64,000 bases of DNA from Symbiodinium natans (GCA_905221605.1 CAJNDS010002425.1:55001-119000); one strand, 5' to 3'; positions 48,090 through 57,428 are shown, counted from the first letter of the stretch. Program-made: numbers and translations. The notes: generated from the letters alone by a model not told the origin.

Positions 48090-48178
48090 CGGCCAAGTTG
48101 TTTGAACTGATGCGAAGCCCTCAAGGGCCCACATGTGCGTGCGCATGCTTCTGCATCCGTGCAAGCCCAAAAGGATCT
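48090..48178 (+). CDS. Exon before a family A intron
   Basis: AAAATCCAG| acceptor, 29 codons AKLFELMRSPQGPTCACACF, CIRASPKGS, donor GATCT|GCATCT, phase 0. The GC donor is the first base pair of the element. Confidence 0.5.
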
Positions 48179-48286
48179 GCATCTTTGTCATTGTGGGAGA
48201 ACATTTTTGCATGTTCAAGGGTACTTAAACTCAACAAGGAACATACAATCACATGTTTATGCTGTACTATCCCAACTATGAACTAG
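48179..48286 (+). mobile_element. Family A introner-like element (copy 2)
   Basis: GCATCTTTGTCATTGTGGGA at the start, AACATTTTTGCATGTTCAAG, GGGTACTTAAACTCAACAAG, end TACTATCCCAACTATGAACT-AG. 108 bp, GC-AG ends. Confidence 0.7.
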
Positions 48287-48327
48287 GCTTAGGTTTGAGG
48301 GTACATTGTCGTTTGCATGCATTTGCG

Positions 48328-48439
48328 TACTTGGAGATTCAGGGTACTGCTTATAGCCCCTTGAGTGCCCTAATATGGTTATAAGTACAGTTATAAGTAC
48401 AGTTCCAATTGGTTAATAAGTACCATGAACCTCCAAGTA
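48328..48439. mobile_element. MITE-like element, family C (copy 3)
   Basis: TACTTGGAGATTCAGGGTAC left, AAGTACCATGAACCTCCAAG right; two AGTTATAAGTACAG-like units inside. Confidence 0.85.
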
Positions 48440-48462
48440 GGAGGCGACGTTGTGATTCTAAG

Positions 48463-48508
48463 GACTACGTCTATCCCATGGAGAACGTCAACCTCGGCAA
48501 CTTGACCG
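48463..48508 (+). CDS. Candidate exon, paralogue of 37918
   Basis: GATTCTAAG|GAC acceptor, DYVYPMENVNLGNLT, donor GACCG|GTTCAG. Aligns with DYV-LENVNVGHVW at 37.9 kb. Confidence 0.5.
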
Positions 48509-48863
48509 GTTCAGGGTGCGAGGTTAAGGGCTTACGATTTATTGGGTTTAGGGTTTAGGGTTTAGGGCTTAAGGTTTATTGGGTTCATAGGGCCTGTACG
48601 GTTTGCAGAGTCTATAGGTTCTGCCATTTAGGGTCAACGCCCCCTTTTGGCCCTTTCTCTTTCGGAAGGGTTCCTTGTAAACCAGCCAACTTCGTAGGTG
48701 GGATTAGGGAGACCCTTCAAAGGGGACCCTGCTGTCAACGAGGGACCTGATTGAGAGGGTCTATATCCCACCCTAAACCCTAAACTCTAAACCCTAAACC
48801 CAAAACCCTAAAGCCTCAAACCCTAAACTCTATACCCTAAACCCTAATCCTACCTCCTACAAG

Positions 48864-48955
48864 TACCAAAATGGAAGTCTTGTTCTATCCTGGCGTCTGG
48901 GAATCCCAGCGGGTTGACCTTACGCAACGGTAGCATCATGCCGAAGGCCTCTAGG
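48864..48955 (+). CDS. Candidate exon ending on GTTTAGGG
   Basis: CTACAAG| acceptor, PKWKSCSILASGNPSGLT, LRNGSIMPKASR, donor CTAGG|GTTTAGGG. Other frames are partly open. Confidence 0.42.
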
Positions 48956-48985
48956 GTTTAGGGTTTAGGGTCTAGGGTTTAGGGT

Positions 48986-49420
48986 TTGGGGTTTGGGGTT
49001 TGGGGTTTGGGGAGATTTTTCGGGAGAAACAGCTTTGGGTGGAATGAAGCAGCTCCTGTGGGTACTTGTTTGTTGTTGATCTTCGCGGGAGGAGTTCTGA
49101 TTCGTATTTGTACGAGCAGAGAATATTATAGTAGTTGTTTGAGCAGTCGTGTGCATGGGTACCAAGTTTTATCACTAGCTTTAGCATTCGTGTCTGTATT
49201 TGTGGTTTTTTGGGCTAATGTCGGACATGCCTTCTTTTCTAGTACGACTGATGCGCATCGAGTCCTTCCAATTCAACAAGCACCTCCAGATAGCACGGGT
49301 TCAGGGTTTAGGCTCTCAGCCCCATTCCCCCAGAAACTCCTTAAACCCCCAACCCTAAGCCTACACCCGAAACCAAGATACCGGTACTCAGGCGTTAGTG
49401 TGGATTTTAATGAGACGTAG
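48986..49420 (+). CDS. Long open stretch with two hydrophobic segments
   Basis: Open 144 codons; the first codons read repeat text (GFGVWGLG), real sequence starts near FFGRNSFGWNEAAPVG. Two probable membrane helices, TCLLLIFAGGVLIRI and SLALAFVSVFVVFWANVGHA. Composition is less GC-rich than its neighbours. Exon edges unknown; the 3' end runs into TTTAGG/CCTAAGCC text. Confidence 0.45.
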   Translation: MGFGVWGLGRFFGRNSFGWNEAAPVGTCLLLIFAGGVLIRICTSREYYSSCLSSRVHGYQVLSLALAFVSVFVVFWANVGHAFFSSTTDAHRVLPIQQAPPDSTGSGFRLSAPFPQKLLKPPTLSLHPKPRYRYSGVSVDFNET

Positions 49421-49590
49421 GTTGGTGTAGCCTAAAGACCCGAAAGACCCGGGAAACCCTGAAGCCCTAAACCCCAAACCATAAAGCCCCAAACCCTAAA
49501 CCCTAAACCCTAAACCCTAAACCCTAAACCCTAAACCCTAAACCCTAAACCCTAGGAAACCCTGAAGCCAAACTCATCTTTTCTGCTCAG

Positions 49591-49661
49591 CCGACCTGCC
49601 GGGCGTCATGTGGTACCTGCAGAAGGCGGCTCATGGCTGTCATGGCTTCCTCCAACTTTGA
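49591..49661 (+). CDS. Candidate terminal exon
   Basis: ATCTTTTCTGCTCAG| acceptor (pyrimidine-rich), DLPGVMWYLQKAAHGCHGF, LQL, TGA; array TTTAGGG follows. Confidence 0.48.
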
Positions 49662-49779
49662 GTGGGTTTAGGGTTTAGGGTTTAGGTTTAGGGTTTAAGG
49701 TTTAAGGTTTAGGGTTTAGGGTTTAGGGTTTAGGGTTTAGGGTTTAGGATGTGTAGGGTTTAGGGTGTGTGTGAAAAGG

Positions 49780-50073
49780 ATATGTTTCTGAAGTGCTTCA
49801 TTGTTGCTCTGCTATTTGTTATCGCCGGCTGTACGTTTTTTCACGTTGTTGCTGCATCATTTGCTTTTTGCTTCATGAACTTATTAAGCTTGTTACTGTT
49901 GTTTTGAATGGTTATTGTGTCTAGTAGCGTTTTTTTTTGTATTTTGTTTGCTAGCTACTGTTGTGTGACTGTGTTGTGATTGTTTTGTCTACTGTTTGAA
50001 TATTCCTTTTGTCGTGTTGTCATGGTCGTGTTCGTTGTTACTTTCTCTTGTTTCGATTTGCGGCGTGTTGCAG
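49780..50073. other. T-rich intron-like stretch
   Basis: Continuous T/G-rich text with many TTGTT words, ending GCGGCGTGTTGCAG; behaves like a long polypyrimidine tract before an acceptor. A short coding reading after it (KRQTSFCRMLYEEAR, 50074-50120) ends at the family C element. Confidence 0.5.
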
Positions 50074-50128
50074 AAGCGTCAAACATCCTTCTGCCGTATG
50101 TTGTACGAAGAGGCAAGAACGCTGCAAA

Positions 50129-50258
50129 CACTTGGAGGTTCATGGGTACTTACAACCGTTAACCCCAAATATCAGTCTACTTGTAACCTGCTCAGAGGAC
50201 TTAGGGGGCTTATAAGTACACTTATAACTGGTGTTATAAGTTTCCTGAACCTCCAACG
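50129..50258. mobile_element. MITE-like element, family C (copy 4)
   Basis: ACACTTGGAGGTTCATGGGT left, AAGTTTCCTGAACCTCCAAC right; GTACTTACAACC and GTACACTTATAACTGG inside. Confidence 0.88.
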
Positions 50259-50337
50259 ATATCCCCCTTGGGAATTATTTTTCGTTTTCGTTTATATAAA
50301 ACCCAAGAGGATACTAACAAAGGATCTGTTTATTAAG

Positions 50338-50430
50338 GTTCTAAGGGGAGTATACGCCAAGTACGGGTGGTCGAGCTCGGGTGTGCTTGTGAGCTTTTCT
50401 GGAGCCCAGGCACGGGAAATGTCTGGTTGA
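50338..50430 (+). CDS. Candidate terminal exon with upstream TACTAAC
   Basis: GTTTATTAAG|GTT acceptor with a perfect branch-site word TACTAAC at 50312-50318. VLRGVYAKYGWSSSGVLVS, FSGAQAREMSG, TGA. Confidence 0.52.
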   Translation, partial: VLRGVYAKYGWSSSGVLVSFSGAQAREMSG

Positions 50431-50578
50431 AGGTTGAGGGCTCTGGCGTTTTAGGGACTAGGGGCTTGAAACTGAGGCTTAACAGGGCTCTTTGAGGACT
50501 TTAGGGTTTTTTTTAAGGGGTTCAGTTGTAAGTTTTTGTTTTTGGGAAGGGTTCCTGCTTACGGTTCCACTCGCGCAG

Positions 50579-50658
50579 AACATCCCTTTAGGGAGGGCTG
50601 CAATGATCTCAAGTCGGCTCAAAGGGGCGGGTGAAATATGCGCGATACTACACAGAAG
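50579..50658 (+). CDS. Penultimate exon of a gene end
   Basis: CTCGCGCAG| acceptor, NIPLGRAAMISSRLKGAGE, ICAILHR plus AG, donor AGAAG|GTAGCA. Joins in phase to 50801. Confidence 0.6.
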
Positions 50659-50800
50659 GTAGCAGGCTGTATGCGCGGACTCTAAACGCCGGGCCCGAAG
50701 CTCCCTGTGAAGTAGGGTTTAGGGTTTAGGGTTTAGGGTTTAGGGTTTGGGGTTTGGGGTTTGGGGTTTAGGGGCTCAGGATGTTGTGTGTCAGTGCTAG

Positions 50801-50861
50801 GATCTATGCCGCACGAACCCTCATCACAGAGGTCATGGACGGCTCCATTCAATCAGCTTAA
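50801..50861 (+). CDS. Terminal exon of the same gene
   Basis: GTCAGTGCTAG|G acceptor; AG+G gives Arg, then IYAARTLITEVMDGSIQSA, TAA. The 142-bp GT-AG intron between them contains TTTAGGG. The joined ILHRR-IYAARTLITEVMDG reads as one helix-rich C terminus. Confidence 0.6.
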
Positions 50862-50885
50862 CCCTGAACCCTGGGCCTCGGGCAG

Positions 50886-50945
50886 GAAGTTGTGGCATCA
50901 GTCCCACGGAAGTACAACATCACGCGAAACTCGGCAAACGGATGA
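50886..50945 (+). CDS. Candidate exon
   Basis: CTCGGGCAG|GAA acceptor, EVVASVPRKYNITRNSANG, TGA. Too close to the stop at 50861 to be a new gene end; perhaps alternative. Confidence 0.33.
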   Translation, partial: EVVASVPRKYNITRNSANG

Positions 50946-51124
50946 GCAGACCCTGCAAGCCCTAAAAACTGAACCCTAAGCCCCGAACCCCCTAAGCCTT
51001 AAAACCCTCAACCCCCAATAACCTGGACCTTCGAACCTTAAAGACCTAGAACCCTAAGCCCCTGAGAACCTAAAAACGCTTTGAATCCCACAGGCTTCAC
51101 TCCTGAGCACACCCTATACCAGAA

Positions 51125-51212
51125 GGGTTTAGGGTTTAGGGTTTAGGGTTTAGGGTTTAGGGTTTAGGGTTTAGGGTTTAGGGTTTAGGGTTCAGGGTTT
51201 AGGGTTTAGGGT
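51125..51212. repeat. TTTAGGG array
   Basis: Twelve units, one TTCAGGG. Confidence 0.95.
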
Positions 51213-51492
51213 CACACACCCTAAGCCCTCCAACCTGCAAATCCCAAGGCCTCAGCCCTCAGCCCTCCTGCCTACTTCCTGTACATCCGAAGCCCTAAAC
51301 AAAGGTCCTAAGCCCCGAAGTCCTAAGCCCTAAGCCCTAAACCCGAAGCCTCAGAGCCCCCCTTAGGAATTCTGTTTTTTTTTTCAGAATTTATATATAT
51401 ATATATATGTATACCCCAAGGGAAGCATAAACACATTTTTGTTTCATCAAGCGTTTAGGGGGAGTATAGAAGCCGAATCCTGATCTCTCCAG

Positions 51493-51542
51493 CAGCCTGG
51501 TCATGTCTCCGTCGACTCTGGGGTCTTCAACCCCTTCGGAGA
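51493..51542 (+). CDS. Candidate exon
   Basis: CTCTCCAG| acceptor, QPGHVSVDSGVFNPFG, donor GGAGA|GTTGAC. Confidence 0.42.
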
Positions 51543-51608
51543 GTTGACCCTAAACCCTCAGGTTTCAGGGTTTCAGGGTTTAAGGGTTAAGGGTTTAGGG
51601 TTGTGCAA

Positions 51609-51706
51609 GGGTCCATGTACCCCAATAGGGAATACTTCGGCCTTAAAGTACTTCCTATACAAGGACTTTGGGGCCCAAGTATATAATAATAAGGTACATG
51701 GACCCC
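51609..51706. mobile_element. MITE-like element, family B (copy 3)
   Basis: GGGTCCATGTACCCCAATAG left, AAGGTACATGGACCC right; GGGGCCCAAGTATATAATAA inside. Confidence 0.9.
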
Positions 51707-51991
51707 CAGGGTTAGGGTTCTGGGTTTAGGGTCATGCCTCAATTCAAATGCCGGTTCTTAATGAGAAATCAGTTAGGTGTTCAGGGCGTAGGGTTTTGGG
51801 TCTATAGGGTCTAGGGTCTAGGGTTGACAAGGGTGCTTACCGGTTTTTCAGGGTTTAGGATTTAGGAAAACTGGGGGTCAGGGTTTGCAATAAGGGTTTA
51901 AGATAGAGAAGTGCGGAGAAGTTACCCCCTTTGTCTTCGGACCCTAAACCCCAAACCCCAAACCCTAAATCCTAAACCCTAAACCCCACAG

Positions 51992-52034
51992 TGAATCCCG
52001 GTGGTGCAGCCGGCTTGCTCTGCAAATGCAGCCG
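51992..52034 (+). CDS. Candidate short exon with consensus donor
   Basis: CCCCACAG| acceptor, NPGGAAGLLCKCS, donor GCCG|GTAAGC. Confidence 0.42.
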
Positions 52035-52239
52035 GTAAGCCGGGTTTGGGGGTTCAGGGTTCGGTTTTGGATTTCGGGTATGGGGTTTAGGGTTTAGGTT
52101 TAGGGTTTAGGGTTTGGGGCTTGGGGTTTAGGATTTCGAGTTTAGGGTTTGGGGCTATAATGGGGCACATGGGGTGATGACGATCTGCATGTAGGGTTAA
52201 GGTTGCGCAGAGTACCTGGCTTAAGTGAACTCTGTCTGC

Positions 52240-52304
52240 ATGAAACTTCTGCTCAATGTTGGAACTGGGCTTCATCTCCGCCCAAAAGCAGCGTGTTTGC
52301 CAAG
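52240..52304 (+). CDS. Candidate exon
   Basis: ATG then MKLLLNVGTGLHLRPKAAC, LP, donor GCCAAG|GTATTC. Open beyond the donor too. Confidence 0.33.
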
Positions 52305-52680
52305 GTATTCTGAGATACCTCGTAACGGCTGCCTGGCTGTACACGACATGACGGGTTCTTTAGGGTTTTGTGTTTAGGGCTTATAGGGTGGGGGGATTTG
52401 TCCGTCGCAGTTGTTTGCTTTGTTGTTGCCTCCTTGTTGCACGGGACCGTGTTTCCGTTTTGGGAGGGTGGCAGTAGCGCTTCTGTAGTGGAAATGAGGT
52501 ACTTGCTATCCCGACATATGGTAACCCTAAACCCTAAACCCTAAACCCTAAACCCTAAACCCTAAACCGGGTTATAGCTCTGGAAGGGATGATTTTGGGT
52601 GCCTAAATTACTAACTCCCTACTAAGAACTAGTGAGTCCAGGTGTTCTTGGGATTCCTGGCCTCCCACTGCCTTCATCAG

Positions 52681-52747
52681 AAGCTCACGAGGAATCAGCC
52701 CGAAACAGTTGCTTTCTGGCCCTGCATAGGGACATGAGAGGAATCAG
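52681..52747 (+). CDS. Exon joined in phase to 52818
   Basis: CCTTCATCAG| acceptor, AHEESARNSCFLALHRDM, RGI plus AG, donor ATCAG|GTGCCC. Confidence 0.52.
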
Positions 52748-52817
52748 GTGCCCCGCATCCCTTATTGGATTCCATGGGGGCATCTGAGGTACCTAGTTCC
52801 CTCTGGAGCGCCAGCAG

Positions 52818-52866
52818 GGTTCAACAACAACTGGGCATGTCTGTGAAGATCTACCGCCCAAAAAAC
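52818..52866 (+). CDS. Exon following a 70-bp intron
   Basis: GCGCCAGCAG|G acceptor; AG+G makes Arg, then VQQQLGMSVKIYRPKN. The intron GTGCCC...CAGCAG carries GGTGCC and GGTACC near its ends. 3' edge unclear, next to a family D element. Confidence 0.48.
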
Positions 52867-52874
52867 CCTAGACC

Positions 52875-52977
52875 CTTGGGATGTTCCCTTGCATACTAAC
52901 AGTCCTGAATCGGGATTCTTGTCAGGGGGTACGATAATCCCCATTGCGGACTGCTAGTATAAACGAGAACATCCCAA
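52875..52977. mobile_element. MITE-like element, family D (copy 7)
   Basis: CTTGGGATGTTCCCTTGCAT and ACTAACAGTCC left; GGACTGCTAGTATAAACGAG and AACATCCCAAA right. Confidence 0.83.
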
Positions 52978-53131
52978 ACATCCAAACCCTGAACCCTATA
53001 AGGTTATGGAAAACCTAATCGGCTACTGCGGAGATGCAGTGCAAAGCTCCCGAAGCCATTAAGACCTCTACCTCAAGCCATCCATACTCAAACCCTACAC
53101 GCTGAGCCCGTTTCTCTTCGCTTTTTTCAAG

Positions 53132-53213
53132 GAGGCGATTAGGCCTGAAGCCCTGTGCCCAAAAGCGCCAATCTCCGCAAAGAAGCCGTGACCGATTTGT
53201 CTCCCGAATCAGG
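53132..53213 (+). CDS. Candidate exon, GC donor
   Basis: TCGCTTTTTTCAAG|G acceptor (strong pyrimidine tract), RRLGLKPCAQKRQSPQRS, RDRFVSRIR, donor TCAGG|GCATGG, phase 0. Confidence 0.45.
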
Positions 53214-53375
53214 GCATGGGGCTTTTTCCATAGGTTAATTTGGTCCCCAAAAACACCCTAAACCAATGAACCCACTGAACAGCGGTTCAGAGCTTGTTTA
53301 TTTGTCAGGCTCTGGCTGCAGTATGTCTTGCGCCCTGAACCCTAAACCCTAAACCCTAAACCCTGCGCCACTGAG

Positions 53376-53621
53376 GTGAAAAATCCGGACAAGACCTTCC
53401 AGCACCAACACATGATCTATGGCGATTCCGGCTACGGCAAGCAGCTCCCAGACTTTTCGGAGAGGGTTGGGGTTCGCTTCAAGCCCTACGAATCCTCGAG
53501 TGAACAGCGCTCATGGGCCCTCAACCCCAGAAACCTTCGAAATTCAGCCGCCTCAGAATGTTGTCAAGTCGCAATTTCTGAGGCTGGATTTCGAAGCACC
53601 CTAAGAGGCTCAGGGTTTTAG
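53376..53621 (+). CDS. Long open exon, 81 codons
   Basis: GCCACTGAG|GTG acceptor to TAG. VKNPDKTFQHQHMIYGDSG, YGKQLPDFSERVGVRFKPY, ESSSEQRSWALNPRNL. A clear globular-protein composition. I have a faint recollection of IYGDSxxGxxLPDF in the same dinoflagellate family as WYSLPG; not verified. The 3' edge may lie before the stop. Confidence 0.6.
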   Translation: MKNPDKTFQHQHMIYGDSGYGKQLPDFSERVGVRFKPYESSSEQRSWALNPRNLRNSAASECCQVAISEAGFRSTLRGSGF

Positions 53622-53888
53622 AGGGTTGAGGGGGCCCTTAGGGGGCAACCCCACAGTTTGTCAGCAACCCATGAAACAGTCGGTGAGTCAAACCCTGCAA
53701 GCTTCCTGAAGAGCTCCAAAACCTACCTTTCTTTTTGTACGTGACCTAAGAAGCCTAGAATTGTGGTTTTACAGTCATAACCTACCAAGAAACGGTGTTG
53801 GGTTCTGAAGGCACACCAAAAATGACCCTGAGCCCGAACCCTGAACCCTGAACCCCTCTACACCCTAAACCCTCTAAACCTTAAAAAG

Positions 53889-54005
53889 CCTATAAACCTA
53901 AACACCGGAACCAACGGCCATGAGAGGTTTGCTCCCTTTGGAGCCTTCGATAGTGGGCAGTGCTCCTTGGCTCTTCCTTTCGCGCACCTGCGCGTGTTCC
54001 TCTAG
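53889..54005 (+). CDS. Candidate terminal exon, 38 codons
   Basis: CTTAAAAAG| acceptor, PINLNTGTNGHERFAPFGAF, DSGQCSLALPFAHLRVFL, TAG. Acceptor weak. Confidence 0.42.
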   Translation, partial: PINLNTGTNGHERFAPFGAFDSGQCSLALPFAHLRVFL

Positions 54006-54071
54006 TGTGTGGGTTTAGGGTTTAGGGAAGTTCAGGGTTTCGGGTTTAGGGTTTGGGGTTTAGGGTTTGAC

Positions 54072-54178
54072 TCGGTAGGCCAGTGGTACCCTTGACCCTT
54101 TTTTTGGTTCTGGGTTCCCTGATAAAGTAGCCAACCCCAAAAGGGTGCCCTTGTGATGCTTCCTGGGCTACTAAGTCT
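54072..54178. mobile_element. MITE-like element, family H (copy 7)
   Basis: GGTAGGCCAGTGGTACCCTT left, CTTCCTGGGCTACTAAG right; TTTTTTTGGTTCTGGGTTCC and AAAAGGGTGCCC inside. Confidence 0.65.
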
Positions 54179-54474
54179 AGTGTGTGGGGTATGTGGGGTT
54201 TAGGTTAGGGGTTAGGGTTTAGGGCTCAGGCTTAGGGTGTGCGGCTCGGGGCTTAGGGTCCGGGGCTTAGACAACACTTAGTAACCCTAAACCCCAAAAC
54301 CCCAAATCCGAGGCCTGGGTGGGCAGGGGAGATGCTGTGGGCTCCTAAAACCTTGTAAGTCACGATGTTGCTTACTAACGCCCGGGCCGGCACCAGAATG
54401 TAAACCCTTGTTGTCTGGTTATATGGACAGGGTGGGGACGCTCGAAGTGGTGTTTTTTTTGTCATGTTTTTCAG

Positions 54475-54501
54475 TGCTTCGGAGTTTGCGGCCTGGCACA
54501 G
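54475..54501 (+). CDS. Candidate 27-bp microexon with strong acceptor
   Basis: TTTTTTTTGTCATGTTTTTCAG| acceptor region (in two runs of T), ASEFAAWH, donor CACAG|GTGATG. A TACTAAC word lies upstream at 54373-54379. Confidence 0.45.
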
Positions 54502-54878
54502 GTGATGATCTAGGCTCCGGAAATTGTCACATGAGTGGCCTATTCAGTCTCCAGTACTAGTCAAATCAATGGCTTAGTACAACGTGTAGTAACTTTCGTG
54601 ACAAGAACTATTGCTATAGAAATGTGAACTTTTGACAAACCTGAAACCCTAAACCCTACACCCGCAACCCTGCCCCCCCCCCCCAAAACGACAACCCTGC
54701 AGCATCCAGCTTCTTTGAATGATTCTCGAAGAAGCTGCTGCTTTCCCCCGTTCCAGCATCAGCACCTGATAGCACTATTCAGGGGCCTTGACCCCTTGCT
54801 TTCCGTTAAGGACCCCTTAAAACCCCGCCCTTCCCCCCATTCCATTTTCGAGCCCCGCCCCTTTGCTCCGCTTTCCCC

Positions 54879-55002
54879 ATGCCCGATATGAGCTACGTTG
54901 GAAACCCTGCGGGAGAGCCGATGCGCAGCCAGGTACGGCGACAAGCTGCACCTTGGCTTTCTTGAGACCCCCATCGTGCCCGTCATTGCGCGTCGAGCTT
55001 AA
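54879..55002 (+). CDS. Candidate exon with two readings
   Basis: Reading 1: ATG, MPDMSYVGNPAGEPMRSQ, donor AGCCAG|GTACGG at 54932. Reading 2: the same GCCAG used as acceptor, then YGDKLHLGFLETPIVPVIAR, RA, TAA at 55002. Both are protein-like; only one can be right, or they are alternatives. Confidence 0.42.
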
Positions 55003-55239
55003 GTCCAAGCCCTTAAAATTAAAGTTTCTATACACTTCAAGGACACAGCTAGAAACAAAGTGGCTTCTAGGGGCGGGTCACCCTAGACCACAACAACTGA
55101 TAAAGCCCAAGCCCCAACCCAAAAGCTTTTCTCAGGGCAACTTCCTTGTAACCTCATAAGCCCTAAACCCTCAAACCCTAAAGCCCTAAAGCCCCAATTG
55201 AGCCGCAAGCCGCAATTACAGGGTTTGTAACCTTTTCAG

Positions 55240-55269
55240 GACTGGCCGTGGGACTTTCAGATTTGCGGG
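55240..55269 (+). CDS. Candidate 30-bp microexon
   Basis: TAACCTTTTCAG| acceptor, DWPWDFQICG, donor GCGGG|GTTGCG, phase 0. Confidence 0.4.
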
Positions 55270-55369
55270 GTTGCGGGTTTACGGTTTACGGCTTGTTGAG
55301 GGTTCAGGGTGTACGGTTTAGGGCTTAGGTGTTGCAGACGCTAGGCCCTAAACCTCAAGGAATGCTCAG

Positions 55370-55446
55370 GCATGGGAACTTTGTGGGCCTCCGAAGTCAG
55401 TTTTTGATCCCGCATGCATATGGAAGGAGGAGCAAAATAAGTCGAG
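55370..55446 (+). CDS. Candidate exon, 25 codons
   Basis: GAATGCTCAG|GCA acceptor, AWELCGPPKSVFDPACIWKE, EQNKS, donor TCGAG|GTCACT. Confidence 0.5.
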
Positions 55447-55623
55447 GTCACTGATAGGTGGCAAAAGAATCTAGATATTTGGTGCATAGGGAGGTTTGAG
55501 AGCACACGTTTACCCAAAACCCAAAGCCCTAAACCGCAAACCTTAAACACCTGAAACCCTAAACCCAAAACCTTAAACCCCTAAACCATGAAAGGCTTCC
55601 AAAAATCCCGAAACCTTCGCGAG

Positions 55624-55680
55624 GCATGGAGGACTACGACGAGTATGGCCCTGCCGTTGGATGCCAGGCGCTCTCTGAGG
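55624..55680 (+). CDS. Candidate exon
   Basis: CCTTCGCGAG| acceptor, MEDYDEYGPAVGCQALSE, donor TGAGG|GTGGTA. A GC donor at GCCAG|GCGCTC is also possible. Confidence 0.42.
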
Positions 55681-55844
55681 GTGGTACTACAGCTTTGGGT
55701 CCTTTCCTCCTAAACCCTAAACCCCAAACCCCAAACCCTAAACCCTAAACCCTAAGCCCTAAACCCTAAGCCCTAAACCCTAACCCAAAACCCAAAACCC
55801 CATTCAGTGGTCAGATTGAAGAGGGCGATTCCGACCATGATTAG

Positions 55845-55877
55845 GGCTATGAGAAGATGAGAGTGGTGGGATTCATG
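55845..55877 (+). CDS. Candidate microexon
   Basis: CATGATTAG| acceptor, GYEKMRVVGFM, donor TTCATG|GTTTCA, phase 0. Confidence 0.35.
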
Positions 55878-56010
55878 GTTTCACCAGACCCCCTCGGTTT
55901 TAGTAGGGAACGAGGGGATGGGTGCCCTATGTCTACCCTTTAAGGGATTATACAGGGTAAATCATTCCATCATTCCCTGCTTTACTAAGAATCAGCCAGG
56001 AGAAGATATG

Positions 56011-56095
56011 GGGGGTTTCCGAAATAAGGCACCTCTAATTTGACCCCAAAATAGTAGGAGTCCCCTTATCGCAAGGACCATATAAGCCCCAGAAG
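56011..56095. mobile_element. MITE-like element, family F (partial)
   Basis: GGGGGGTTTCCGAAATAAGG left and AGTAGGAGTCCCCTTATCGC with CAAGGACC; right end missing. Confidence 0.55.
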
Positions 56096-56263
56096 CAGCC
56101 CTCAAGAAGGCCTGGAACAACCCTGTACCCTAAACCCTAAACCCTAAACCCTAAACCCTAAACCCTAAACCCTATAAACCCTAAACCCTCAAGAAGCCCT
56201 AGAAGAAGCCCCAGGAGAAGCCCAAGGCTTGCTAGATGCACTCCCCCCCCCCCCCCAGTGTAG

Positions 56264-56329
56264 GCCGTGGAGATCCTGGAGTTCAACTACCGGCGCAGGG
56301 TCTTCCGCCGGGAAGGGGGGAAAGGAGGG
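56264..56329 (+). CDS. Candidate exon, 22 codons
   Basis: C tract then CAGTGTAG| acceptor, AVEILEFNYRRRVFRREGGK, GG, donor GGAGG|GTTTAGGG, phase 0. Confidence 0.52.
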
Positions 56330-56579
56330 TTTAGGGCTCAGGGTTCAGGGTTCAGGGTTCAGGGTTTAGGGTTCAGGGTTTAGGGTTTAGGGTTTAGGGT
56401 TGAGGGTTTAGGGTTAGAGTTTGGGCATCCTTGCGTTGACGCTTGTCGGGGTGCGGTGAAATGAGGGTCTTTGGGGTAACCCTTCACACCCCCCCCCCCC
56501 CCCCCCAACTTCCCCATAAAGACCCTTGACGACCCCCCACCCTGAAGAATCCGAAGCCCCAAGCCCGAACCTTCAAAAA

Positions 56580-56750
56580 AGGCCTACCACCCTCAAACCC
56601 TAAACCCTCAACCCCTCAACCCCTCAACCCCTCAACCCCTCAACCCCTCAACCCCTCAACCCCTCAACCCCTCAACCCCTAAACCCCTAAACCCCTAAAC
56701 CCCTAAACCCCTAAACCCTAAACCCCTAAACCCTAAACCCTAAACCCAAG
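56580..56750. repeat. (CCCCTCAA)n then (CCCCTAAA)n octamers
   Basis: Nine CCCCTCAA units pass into six CCCCTAAA units and CCCTAAA; another homogenised octamer. Confidence 0.95.
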
Positions 56751-56804
56751 CCCCTTGAACCCACAAGCCCTGATCCCGAAAATCGCCACGCTCGGGCTCT
56801 GCAG

Positions 56805-56858
56805 ATGCCGGCCACCAACTGCATCCCAGCAGACAGCCCAGCCCTTCAGTCTGCAGTG
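56805..56858 (+). CDS. Candidate exon
   Basis: GGCTCTGCAG| acceptor, MPATNCIPADSPALQSAV, donor GCAGTG|GTTTAGGG, phase 0. Confidence 0.45.
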
Positions 56859-57019
56859 GTTTAGGGTTGGGGGTTTAGGGTTTAGGGTTTAGGGCTTAGG
56901 GTTTAGGGTTTAGGGTTTAGGGTTTAGGGTCTAGGGTTTAGGGTTCGGGGTTTGGGGTTTGGGGTTTGGGGTTTCGGAACCCTAAACGCTAAACCCCAAA
57001 CAAGACCCGAAGCCTTCAA

Positions 57020-57120
57020 GGCCCCAACTAGGACCCAGATTCGCTTTTGTTAGATTTGCATGACGCCCTTTGAACAAAAGACGGTGCCCTGCTTGTTCCG
57101 GGCTACTCCAGGACCTAGCC
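57020..57120. mobile_element. MITE-like element, family H (copy 8)
   Basis: CAACTAGGACCCAGATTCGC left, GGGCTACTCCAGGACCTAG right; CCCTTTGAACAAAAGACGGT and GCCCTG inside. Confidence 0.55.
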
Positions 57121-57349
57121 AAAGACACCCAAACCCTGAACGCTGACCCCGAATCCCTAGAGATTCAGCTGAACGAGCCCGATTGTGGGCGGGGGGTTGG
57201 GGGGGAGGGGCGTTGGGGTCTCGGGTTTAGAGTTGCAAAAAGGGTTGAGTCATCAAAGGGGTTCCCTTGTCCAGGCGGGATGAACGCTAATAGTGAAGTA
57301 TCTGGCCCGTTCCCTAGTTTAGAGTTCCTATATAGGGCCCCCAAAAAAG

Positions 57350-57356
57350 GGACCAG

Positions 57357-57400
<44 letters not shown>

Positions 57401-57428
57401 CCAGCATCATCATCATCATCATCATCAC
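57350..57428. repeat. (ATC)n microsatellite
   Basis: About 25 CAT/ATC triplets with two CCAGCAT interruptions. Confidence 0.97.

Noticed and set aside
55341-55568. - strand frame of 75 codons
   Set aside because: Overlaps the better supported + strand exon 55370-55446; its start is telomere-type text.
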